Positions 1 to 6,417 of a DNA stretch of 10,676 nt are shown here, piece by piece. Under the pieces are notes generated by a model. That model had not been told where the DNA came from. It saw only the letters and a program-made list of their open reading frames with translations, and did no database searches. The DNA is taken from assembly GCA_964370205.1 (NCBI GenBank), contig CAYJIK010000068.1:1-10676 (forward strand). Direction: 5' to 3'. Position numbers and translations under genes: made by a program. The DNA comes from DAMCAP01 sp964370205 (GTDB lineage: Bacteria; Bacillota; Clostridia; Oscillospirales; Ruminococcaceae). How positions within the stretch are numbered: the first letter of the stretch is position 1; every line of letters begins with the position of its first letter.

Positions 1-906
1 TCGCTTGTGGGGTACTGGGAATATGGTTTGCGAGGGGCTTCTTACGAGAGTATAAGCAGTAGTTTATTCTTCCTAAACCCTATTTACAACGTTTTGCCAC
101 GTGCATGGAGAACCTTTTTGCGGGAGAGTCTTATAATAGGTGATATACGACCTCTAATAGTAGTTACAGGGGTACTCTGCTGGGTGGCACTCGGGCTAAT
201 GATAGACATACCAAATTACTTCTTGCGGCAACTGCGAAAGCCCGAGCGCTCAGTGTACGGAGTTTGTGGGGCATTTTTAAGCTTTGCTGTGCTGTTTGTC
301 ATCACCTTTTGGCTTGATTTTCACCTCTTTGCGCTTCTCCCACTGGTTCTGTTGTTTGTACTTGTGCCTGTTTCGGGGGCTTATCTGGCGTTTGACGTCG
401 GCAAGTCCTCGCTGGCGCTACCGCTTAAACTGTCGATTGTACCGCTTACCGCTTTGATAACGTCGCTCAGCTTTACCGCCACAATTGCGATAGATCGTTC
501 GATTGATTTTATGGGTTTCGGTGTCTATCGCTGGGATGGTACGTTTAGCTTTTATCCTGAGGATGGGTATCTGCTGCTGTATGTGGTGGTGTTGTCGACA
601 GTGGGGGTGCTCTGTGGCGTTAACGGTAAGGAAATGCTCACAAAAGTACTGAACGTGGCAACACGCACCTTCACTTTTTGGTTTTTCTGCCTTGTAACAA
701 TAGAAGTGCTAACTACTGTTGTTGATATAGGTCATCACATGACCTCATTCTTGTGGCCCTTTTGGTATGACGAAGCAAGACGCTTTATTCGCCTGACAGC
801 GTCCTCCGAGTTTGCTTTCAATATGATGTATATAGCGTTTGTCACTGTCTGCGGTGCTGTTATAGACGCTTTGCGGTTGTTGGTAAAGCATATTAAAGAG
901 GGGTAG
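1..906 (+). CDS. Polytopic membrane protein of unknown function, 5' end cut by window edge
   Basis: The reading frame is open to the first base, so the gene starts outside the window. The GTG at 7 has no ribosome site in view and should not be taken as the start. The visible 299 residues after that codon are strongly hydrophobic, with about seven to eight likely membrane segments separated by short loops. They align without large gaps to the next gene (955-2388). Shared blocks include the LNP motif, a G-x-IDIP motif, the cytoplasm-like loop RKPERS (residues 77-82 here, 257-262 in the paralogue), a Y-x-x-F-x-VGKS motif, IVPLT, and TFTFWF or TVTFWF. The constant offset of 180 residues suggests that about 180 residues lie upstream. 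The end KHIKEG before TAG is natural. It sits 48 bases before the next start and is probably co-transcribed with it. I recognise no family; transport or membrane scaffolding are only possibilities. Confidence 0.85.
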   Translation, partial: SLVGYWEYGLRGASYESISSSLFFLNPIYNVLPRAWRTFLRESLIIGDIRPLIVVTGVLCWVALGLMIDIPNYFLRQLRKPERSVYGVCGAFLSFAVLFVITFWLDFHLFALLPLVLLFVLVPVSGAYLAFDVGKSSLALPLKLSIVPLTALITSLSFTATIAIDRSIDFMGFGVYRWDGTFSFYPEDGYLLLYVVVLSTVGVLCGVNGKEMLTKVLNVATRTFTFWFFCLVTIEVLTTVVDIGHHMTSFLWPFWYDEARRFIRLTASSEFAFNMMYIAFVTVCGAVIDALRLLVKHIKEG

Positions 907-954
907 ACACTGGGAATAATCACCCTAAACAGTAAAGACGAAAGGAGCATTGAC

Positions 955-2388
955 ATGAACAACACACCTGAAAACATTCTACAAGAAAACAAAGAAACAA
1001 CTGTAATAGGTAGCCCTTTCGAGAAGAGCTTCTATCGCTCTACACCTGTCCGTTTATATCTGCTAATGCTTTGGATATATATGTTTTACTTCTGGGCTAT
1101 TGCTATGCTTGCGGGCTTTCAGAGGATGGACTATATTCCTAACGCTATTATAGCGGTGTGGTTTATCATGCCTATACCTGCGATTATCACCTCTTACCAT
1201 ATCGGCAAGCGTATCACCACCCATAGCAGTAAATGGCTGACTATACCTTTCGTTTATATAGTTACCACCGTCTCCACGTTGCTGACCTGTGGAGTGGGGG
1301 AGTTGCTGTTTAAATACAACAATATCCGGCCCAGTTGGATTATAATCTATTTTTTTATATTGCCGATACCGTGCGCTGTCTTCTCATTTGTCGGGCTTTT
1401 GAATGGCGTTATTAAGGCAGGCGGTTTGACAGGTATGGTGGGGTGGCTAAGGTATGCGGTGGGTAAGTTTACATTTTGGTTTGCGCTATTGTCGGTGTGG
1501 TCAACTATTGATTTTTTGATATTCGGGGATGGTGCTATACTCAGTGTTGTAATGAGAGAGCTTAACCCTGTGGTGGCGGCACTGCCACGAGAGGTCTTTA
1601 ATGTTTTCTACGATAGCTTTAGAGTGTGGGGAATACGGCCGCTGCTTGAGCTTGGGGTGTTCGCCTGCTTTGTACTCCTCGGGCTACTTATTGACATACC
1701 GCTCTATTTTGTGCGACTACTACGAAAGCCGGAGCGGTCAAAGTATAGACAGTGGGGGATGTTCGCCTGCTTTTCGCTATTGTACATTGCTCTCTTTTGG
1801 GTGGGTATGCCGTCTATTGTGTTCATGGGCGTGCTGACTGTCGCCATACCTGTTTGCGCCGGGTATCTGTCCTTTGAGGTTGGGAAAAGTGGAACAAATG
1901 TACTGCTACGCCTTTTGATAGTACCGCTGACAGTTGCGGTCACGCTACTTTGTTACAGCGCCACAATTCTTATCAACCTTGCCGCTTGGTGGGCGTATCA
2001 TGACCCGACATGGGATAGTTGGCTTATCTATTACACCGATAATTTACTGTTACTCTTACCTGTGGTTGTTATGTCGACAGTGGGTGTGTTCTGTGGCATC
2101 GGCGGTAAAGAAGCGTTCCTCGGGACATTGACGAAAACTATCCGCACTGTTACGTTTTGGTTTGTGGCTTTGACGGTGATAGAGCTTGCGATAGCCACGC
2201 TTAACCTGCAAGAGGTCAGCTATGTGACCACCTCACTAAACCCCCTCTACCGCATACTGCTGTCGTATGAGGTGAATAGTGTGTTGCTGTACGCCGTGCA
2301 TATTGCGACAATGACTGTTTGTGGTATAATTATAGATAACATCGTGGCGGCTATTGGGCGAAAAATAGATAGCGCCACGAGCCAATAA
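955..2388 (+). CDS. Twelve-segment membrane protein with internal duplication, paralogue of upstream gene
   Basis: This is a complete 477-residue protein. The ATG is preceded by AAAGGAG at 941-947 with a 7-base spacer. After a polar N-terminus of about 30 residues I count about twelve hydrophobic segments, near 32-54, 60-80, 94-112, 127-150, 168-190, 228-250, 267-285, 287-305, 316-340, 362-382, 394-413 and 440-463. The halves resemble each other. An IP...Y..GK...L..P....VT.LL block occurs at 74-110 and again at 298-332. A LP....S.VG...G block ending in TFWF occurs at 136-176 and 368-403. An LNP block leading to a G-x-x-ID motif occurs at 203-248 and 428-461. Six segments per repeat means both halves share one orientation. 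The basic loop LLRKPERS (255-262) joins the repeats and is kept in the upstream paralogue. There is no signal peptide or catalytic motif. The function is unknown; a two-repeat fold is common among transporters, but nothing here names a substrate. Confidence 0.9.
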   Translation: MNNTPENILQENKETTVIGSPFEKSFYRSTPVRLYLLMLWIYMFYFWAIAMLAGFQRMDYIPNAIIAVWFIMPIPAIITSYHIGKRITTHSSKWLTIPFVYIVTTVSTLLTCGVGELLFKYNNIRPSWIIIYFFILPIPCAVFSFVGLLNGVIKAGGLTGMVGWLRYAVGKFTFWFALLSVWSTIDFLIFGDGAILSVVMRELNPVVAALPREVFNVFYDSFRVWGIRPLLELGVFACFVLLGLLIDIPLYFVRLLRKPERSKYRQWGMFACFSLLYIALFWVGMPSIVFMGVLTVAIPVCAGYLSFEVGKSGTNVLLRLLIVPLTVAVTLLCYSATILINLAAWWAYHDPTWDSWLIYYTDNLLLLLPVVVMSTVGVFCGIGGKEAFLGTLTKTIRTVTFWFVALTVIELAIATLNLQEVSYVTTSLNPLYRILLSYEVNSVLLYAVHIATMTVCGIIIDNIVAAIGRKIDSATSQ

Positions 2389-2400
2389 CCCTCATTGTAG

Positions 2401-2422
2401 GGGCTGATGCCCTCATCAGCCC
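2401..2422. repeat. Perfect 9-bp hairpin, palindromic intergenic repeat candidate
   Basis: GGGCTGATG (2401-2409) and CATCAGCCC (2414-2422) form a perfect stem with a CCCT loop. The hairpin lies 12 bases after the stop of the membrane protein gene and follows TTGTAG. No T-run follows on either strand, so it is a poor intrinsic terminator. A TTGTAGGGG-plus-GC-hairpin layout resembles short dispersed palindromes I associate with gut Clostridia genomes; that link is from memory. It could equally be a 3' mRNA-stabilising hairpin. Confidence 0.5.
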
Positions 2423-2479
2423 GAACCCTCCACTGTATACAGTCCCACCCATTAAACCTAAAACGAAAGGAAAACCACC

Positions 2480-3151
2480 ATGACAATCAAAGAAATCTAC
2501 GAGAAGTTCGACAGCATCGGTTGCCTTAGTTTCACCACTGTAAACGAGCAAGGAGACCCTGAATCACGCATTGCGCACCTGAGAGCGTATGACGATGACG
2601 GTATCTACTTCATGACGATGTTTACAAAGGACTTCTACCGCCATATGAAAAGTAACGGTAAACTGTCCCTTTGCGGTCTGAACGCCAAGACACAGGTGGA
2701 GCATGACGAAAACGGCTTACCGATATTCGAGGGCGGTTACGCCATGCGTATGACAGGAAACGTGAAAGAGGTGTCTATAGACGATATAAAAGCGAAGCAG
2801 AATCCCATATTTGACCTTTGCATTAAAGACCATGAGAAGTACCCTGCTATGGTGGTGTTTTGCATTACAGACGGTTATGGCGACGTGTTCGACTACGATT
2901 TTGAGATGATAAGCCGTGAAAACAAGCTCAGGCGTGAGTATTTCTCCTACGGTGGCGCTATGGTGAAGTATAAAGGTCTGACCATAGACATGGAAAAGTG
3001 CATCTCCTGTGGACTATGTAAGGAGAAATGCTCCTTCCTCGCCATCAAGGTGGACGGCGGTAGCTATTCAGTGGACAAGTACCGCTGTGACGAGTGCGGG
3101 GATTGTTTGTTGAGCTGTCCTGTTGGGGCGGTTTTGCGTAGGGGGGAGTAG
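2480..3151 (+). CDS. FMN split-barrel (PNPOx-like) flavoprotein with C-terminal 2x[4Fe-4S] ferredoxin domain
   Basis: This protein has 223 residues; the start is set by AAAGGA at 2465-2470 with about a 9-base spacer. Residues 1-130 look like the pyridoxamine 5'-phosphate oxidase-like split barrel. The block G-C-LSFTTV-x-x-x-G-x-P-x-SR (14-30), followed by a Y-x-x-DDGIYFMT strand and a second small domain near 88-130, is typical of flavin-binding members. Residues 165-220 hold two complete CxxCxxCxxxC motifs: C174, C177, C180, C184 and C203, C206, C209, C213, the second followed by proline as in bacterial ferredoxins. The likely role is a cytoplasmic flavin/iron-sulfur electron-transfer protein or small reductase; the substrate cannot be read from the sequence. 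True pyridoxamine phosphate oxidase is unlikely because of the fused ferredoxin. The gene stands between unrelated membrane protein genes, and the neighbours give no pathway. The GC-rich tail (LRRGE) is a normal end. Confidence 0.88.
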   Translation: MTIKEIYEKFDSIGCLSFTTVNEQGDPESRIAHLRAYDDDGIYFMTMFTKDFYRHMKSNGKLSLCGLNAKTQVEHDENGLPIFEGGYAMRMTGNVKEVSIDDIKAKQNPIFDLCIKDHEKYPAMVVFCITDGYGDVFDYDFEMISRENKLRREYFSYGGAMVKYKGLTIDMEKCISCGLCKEKCSFLAIKVDGGSYSVDKYRCDECGDCLLSCPVGAVLRRGE

Positions 3152-3235
3152 GGCGACCGAGACTATCCGCCATGAGGAAAGTTGTAGGGCAAGGGCTTTG
3201 TCCTCGCCACAGATTCGGCATAAATTATGGTGTAC

Positions 3236-3241
3236 AGGAGG
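3236..3241 (+). promoter_or_regulatory. Shine-Dalgarno site that fixes the start at 3249
   Basis: AGGAGG lies 7 bases before ATG 3249. It settles the start of the anchored protein gene, whose frame stays open upstream as far as a TTG at 3123 inside the ferredoxin gene. The residues upstream of 3249 look like out-of-frame translation. Confidence 0.8.
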
Positions 3242-3248
3242 AGCAGTG

Positions 3249-4439
3249 ATGAATAATGCAGTTGGCGGAGGAGAACAGCGGAACAGTCAAGACTGTTCCA
3301 TACGTTTGATGTATTATGTTGCGCTGTTTATGTTTTTGCTGATGCTCACGATGGTGGTGACTGTCGTTGGGGTCGGGGGTGATACTCTCACCGACGAGGA
3401 GCTGTACTATCAGACGGAGGCGGAGAAGGAGCGTATTTACGCCACTGTCCACCCTGATGTTTATCGCTACTACAAGGTGTTTCAGCAGTACCCGTGGGTG
3501 CCGAGATATCATGACGGTAGTGGGTTTGACGAGGACGAGGTCGCAGGGGCGGTGGCGACAATGGTAGAGTTTACAGAGGAAAACAGCTACAGTGTCACCC
3601 CTGAAGTGTTTGACCAAGCAACACAAAAATACTTCGGTATGACACTACATGATTATAACACCGAGTACACAAGGCTGACAAAGGGCGGTGCTATAACGTC
3701 AGGCTTCAGCTTGAGCACTAGGTGGGACGGAATGCTAAAGGATATCACACACAACCACGACGGCAGCATAACCGCCACTGTTTACGCTGTTCCGTATGGC
3801 GTTTACGGCAGAGGTCTAGGCTCGACGGCAGGGGATATAGAGCTGTTTCTGAACCACACGGTAGATCTATTCGGCTACGGCAATCTGCCCGACAGTTTCG
3901 GCGAAGTAACGCTAAAAGAGGTGACCTTTTTTGAGCGATTTGACGAAAACGGTGACTTCTACCTAGAGTTTGTGTCGGCAAAAGATCTTGATACAACTAC
4001 AACATCATATACACTATACAGCGGTAAACCGCTACACTTAAACGGCGTATCGGTGGAGTTTAGCGACGAGTACCGCCTTGCTGTAAAGCTTTTTTACGAC
4101 ATGCAGTCAGAACTGCGAGCGGTAGTAGATGAAGTGGTAGCGAAGTTGTCCGCAGGCCTACCGAGGGACATCAGACGAGCGCTGTCTGACGTGGACAGTG
4201 CGGAAGGTGTGTGTATTTGGTGGCGAGCAGGGTGCAGCGAGGACGGTGTTATTCACCGCAGAGGGGCGGTGGCTGTCGCTGTGGAGGTTGGTGACGGTTA
4301 TGCGCTTGAGATTGAGCCAATAGTCAAGGACGGTGTGCTTACCGCTTCTGATATAGAGATAGTCGACCTTAAAGCCGACGGTTACGGAAGCTTTGAGCGT
4401 TGGTTGTTGGGTCGTGGGTATGATGGGGTTTTGGAATGA
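3249..4439 (+). CDS. Membrane-anchored extracytoplasmic protein, unknown function
   Basis: With the ATG chosen by its AGGAGG site, the product is 396 residues. A short polar N-terminus (1-18) precedes one strong hydrophobic segment at about 19-44. It lacks a lipobox (no Cys after the core) and a clear signal peptidase site, so it is probably a type II anchored protein with residues 45-396 outside. The outer part is soluble, acidic, and rich in Tyr, Asp and Gly. It shows TPEVFDQATQKYFGMTLHDY (117-136), then alternating strand-like stretches such as GSITATVYAVPYGVYG (172-187), an amphipathic helix near 275-300, and a final compact domain (315-396) with two cysteines, C322 and C329. The SITATVYAV-to-VEVGDGYALEIE pattern resembles the beta-rich lipoprotein-like domains of uncharacterised Clostridia proteins, but I recognise no named family. 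It follows the flavoprotein by 97 bases and is the last plus-strand gene before the terminator. Frame and start are secure; function is not. Confidence 0.82.
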   Translation: MNNAVGGGEQRNSQDCSIRLMYYVALFMFLLMLTMVVTVVGVGGDTLTDEELYYQTEAEKERIYATVHPDVYRYYKVFQQYPWVPRYHDGSGFDEDEVAGAVATMVEFTEENSYSVTPEVFDQATQKYFGMTLHDYNTEYTRLTKGGAITSGFSLSTRWDGMLKDITHNHDGSITATVYAVPYGVYGRGLGSTAGDIELFLNHTVDLFGYGNLPDSFGEVTLKEVTFFERFDENGDFYLEFVSAKDLDTTTTSYTLYSGKPLHLNGVSVEFSDEYRLAVKLFYDMQSELRAVVDEVVAKLSAGLPRDIRRALSDVDSAEGVCIWWRAGCSEDGVIHRRGAVAVAVEVGDGYALEIEPIVKDGVLTASDIEIVDLKADGYGSFERWLLGRGYDGVLE

Positions 4440-4444
4440 AAATA

Positions 4445-4470
4445 AGGGACATGGCAAAAGCCATGTCCCT
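4445..4470. terminator. Bidirectional intrinsic terminator between convergent genes
   Basis: AGGGACATGGC (4445-4455) and GCCATGTCCCT (4460-4470) form a perfect 11-bp stem with an AAAA loop. The plus strand continues CTTTGTAATTT. The minus strand continues TATTTTCATT. It lies 5 bases after the 3249-4439 stop and 21 bases beyond the gpsA stop, so it can serve both. The U-tracts are interrupted, so strength is uncertain, but placement and stem are convincing. Confidence 0.85.
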
Positions 4471-4491
4471 CTTTGTAATTTAGTATGATAT

Positions 4492-5514
4492 CTACCCCTG
4501 AAACAGCCAGCTCTCCTCCGTCTCGAACTTCTGGGGGCGGACTAGGAGACTGTTTATCGCACCTCGTAGGGTGTTTTTGCCTGTCAGGAAGCTGTGTATG
4601 GCGGTGGTTATTGGCATATCGACGCTGTACTTTTGGGCTAGGTCGTAGGCGCACATGGTGGCGTTTATCCCCTCGACAACCATCCCCACCTCGGCGACAG
4701 CTTCGTCCACGCTCTTACCCTGTCCCATCAGAAGACCTGCCTTGCGGTTTCGTGAATGGACACTGGTACAGGTGACGATAAGGTCGCCGACACCGGACAG
4801 CCCTGAGAAGGTCAGAGGCGACGCTCCCATTGCTACGCCGAGACGAATTATCTCGGTGAGCCCTCTTGTCATCAGGCCTGCTTTGGCGTTGTCTCCTGCT
4901 TTCATGCCGTCAATAACACCGGCGGCGAATGCTATAATGTTCTTAAGCGCTCCACCCAGCTCCACGCCGACAATGTCCTTTGACGTGTATATGCGTAGCG
5001 TGCTACCTTCTGAGAGTGCTTGAATCTGCTGTGCCGCTTCAATGTCAGCACTTGCCGCTACCACTGCGGTAGGTACGCCGAGAGCTATTTCTTCAGCGTG
5101 AGAAGGGCCTGAAATCGCAACAATCGGGACATTCGGGTTTTCTTCAGCTACAACCTCGCTCATGCGCAGTAGCGACGACTGCTCCAGTCCCTTTGCACCG
5201 CAGACTAGCACAGCGCCGTCCTTTAGCTTTCCTGCGCAGAGTTTCGCTGTCTCACGCACCCCGACAGTCGGGACGAGTATAAACACGCGGTCACATTCGC
5301 CGAGCTTTTCGGTGCCCTCAACAACGTTTACGCTGTCGGGGAACGGTACGCCTTTTAGGTAGCGTTTGTTTTCACGCTCGGTGGCTAGAGTGCGTTGCAG
5401 TTCAGTATTTCGTCCCCATAGGTAGACCTCGTGCCCTGCTTTTCCAAACAGCACAGCCATAGCTGTACCGAAACTGCCCGAGCCGAGTATAAATATCTTA
5501 GCGATAGTGACCAC
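4492..5514 (-). CDS. gpsA: Glycerol-3-phosphate dehydrogenase [NAD(P)+]
   Basis: This cytoplasmic enzyme reduces dihydroxyacetone phosphate to sn-glycerol-3-phosphate, the backbone for phospholipids. The nucleotide-binding Rossmann motif GSGSFG is at residues 11-16. KGLE follows at 108-111, SGPSHAEE at 135-142, the catalytic lysine region GGALKN with K191, SGLSGVGDLIVTCTS at 237-251, RN at 255-256 and EG at 281-282. At 340 residues it is full length for the family. It follows plsY by 142 bases and supplies the PlsY substrate. The start is uncertain. GTG 5514 is used here but directly abuts AGAAAGG (5515-5521). A TTG at 5553 lies next to a hairpin and has no ribosome site. An ATC at 5505 has a 9-base spacer and would give MAKIFILGSGSFG, closest to the family N-terminus. 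Function is certain; the first nine residues are not. Confidence 0.97.
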   Translation of the reverse strand: MVTIAKIFILGSGSFGTAMAVLFGKAGHEVYLWGRNTELQRTLATERENKRYLKGVPFPDSVNVVEGTEKLGECDRVFILVPTVGVRETAKLCAGKLKDGAVLVCGAKGLEQSSLLRMSEVVAEENPNVPIVAISGPSHAEEIALGVPTAVVAASADIEAAQQIQALSEGSTLRIYTSKDIVGVELGGALKNIIAFAAGVIDGMKAGDNAKAGLMTRGLTEIIRLGVAMGASPLTFSGLSGVGDLIVTCTSVHSRNRKAGLLMGQGKSVDEAVAEVGMVVEGINATMCAYDLAQKYSVDMPITTAIHSFLTGKNTLRGAINSLLVRPQKFETEESWLFQG

Positions 5515-5544
5515 CCTTTCTGTGTCGATTTTATGATAGTACAC

Positions 5545-5570
5545 AGCCGTCAACCGATAAGCTGACGGCT
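5545..5570. other. Hairpin upstream of gpsA
   Basis: AGCCGTCA (5545-5552) and TGACGGCT (5563-5570) pair perfectly around a 10-base loop. Six bases further upstream on the minus strand, TTGCGA (5577-5582) and TCGCAA (5586-5591) form a second hairpin with a 3-base loop. Both sit in the plsY-gpsA gap, ahead of the gpsA ribosome site. No T-run follows on the minus strand, so they look like mRNA processing or stability structures, not terminators. Confidence 0.45.
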
Positions 5571-5656
5571 TGTTATTTGCGAGGGTCGCAATTCGAGTTG
5601 TTTAACATTCTAACTGTTGCTTTTATAAAATAACGGATTAGGGCTACCCTGTATCC

Positions 5657-6289
5657 TTACTGCTTAGGTTTCTTTAAGTATATCATATTCTCGGTGCGGT
5701 TTAGTAGTCGTTTTATGTTGGCACGGTGAGAAAAAACCAAAACACAGCTTATTACGGCGGCAAGTAGCACCTCGGTGAGGTCAAACGCTCCCTCTGCGGC
5801 ATGGACAAGCCCCATTATTACAGGGAAACACGCTGCACCCATCACAGACGCAAGGGACACAAACCCCGAAAGCGGTGCTATGGGTATGAAGATAAACGCC
5901 ACTATCGCAAAGGCGATGGGGTCAAGGGCGCAGAGCAGCCCCAGACCTGTGGCGATGCCTTTACCGCCCTTAAAGCCGAACAGTGCGGGGTAGATATGCC
6001 CCAGTACCACCGCAAAACCGCCTACGTATTCAGTATACGGCACCGAGAAATACTCGGACGCCCACCGTGAGAGCAGTATGGCGACGACGCCTTTTAGCAT
6101 GTCCCCGACAAACGTGAGGGCGGCGGCGGACTTGCCGTAGGTGCGCAGGACATTTGTAGAGCCGGCATTTTTACTGCCGTGGCTTCTTATATCGTCTTTT
6201 TTAATGAATTTCGAATAGAGTATAGCAAAGTTGACATTTCCTATAAGGTAGCAGACCGCAAAAGCTGCGGCGTAGACTGCGTAGCTCAT
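5657..6289 (-). CDS. plsY: Glycerol-3-phosphate acyltransferase PlsY
   Basis: This integral membrane enzyme transfers the acyl group from acyl-phosphate to the sn-1 position of glycerol-3-phosphate, giving lysophosphatidic acid. Family motifs are all visible: R35-x-x-GS-x-NAGSTN-x-x-R (35-49) for motif 1, DMLKG (63-67), GHIYPALFGFKGGKGIATG (97-115) for the glycine-rich motif, and SLAS (145-148). HRANIKRLLNRTE (188-200) matches the C-terminal HR-x-NI-x-RL-x-x-x-TE motif, with Arg where Gly is usual before TE. Hydrophobic segments near 3-25, 54-74, 85-102, 118-150 and 170-187 fit the usual multi-pass layout. The 210 residues are normal for PlsY. The ATG at 6289 was chosen because the in-frame ATG at 6301 directly abuts the ribosome site (6302-6309); the frame remains open to 6346. 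It needs PlsX-made acyl-phosphate, and plsX is not in the window. Confidence 0.97.
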   Translation of the reverse strand: MSYAVYAAAFAVCYLIGNVNFAILYSKFIKKDDIRSHGSKNAGSTNVLRTYGKSAAALTFVGDMLKGVVAILLSRWASEYFSVPYTEYVGGFAVVLGHIYPALFGFKGGKGIATGLGLLCALDPIAFAIVAFIFIPIAPLSGFVSLASVMGAACFPVIMGLVHAAEGAFDLTEVLLAAVISCVLVFSHRANIKRLLNRTENMIYLKKPKQ

Positions 6290-6347
6290 ATCAATAGTCA
6301 TTCCTTTCTGCAAGTTTTGAGGCTGTGCCGAAGAGCGCAAAACCACG

Positions 6348-6395
6348 GTTGTAACTGTAGTTGTAACTGTAGTTGTAACTGCGGTTGTAACTGCG
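6348..6395. repeat. Four 12-bp tandem repeats between der and plsY
   Basis: On the plus strand the units are GTTGTAACTGTA (6348-6359, 6360-6371) and GTTGTAACTGCG (6372-6383, 6384-6395). Copies are identical within each pair and differ by two bases between pairs. The array fills most of the 128-base gap between the der stop and the plsY start and ends 38 bases before the plsY ribosome site. The 12-base unit would not shift frame if read through. It looks like a small variable-number repeat. Confidence 0.95.
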
Positions 6396-6417
6396 GTACC
6401 GAAATACTATTTTCAAG

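Noticed and set aside
3123..3248. Upstream extension of the anchored protein gene to TTG 3123
   Set aside because: It overlaps the ferredoxin gene out of frame, has no ribosome site, and a strong AGGAGG-ATG start exists at 3249.
5515..5553. gpsA start at TTG 5553
   Set aside because: It lies beside the stem of the 5545-5570 hairpin, lacks a ribosome site, and adds 13 residues not seen in the family.
6348..6395. CRISPR array
   Set aside because: The 12-bp units are contiguous, without spacers.
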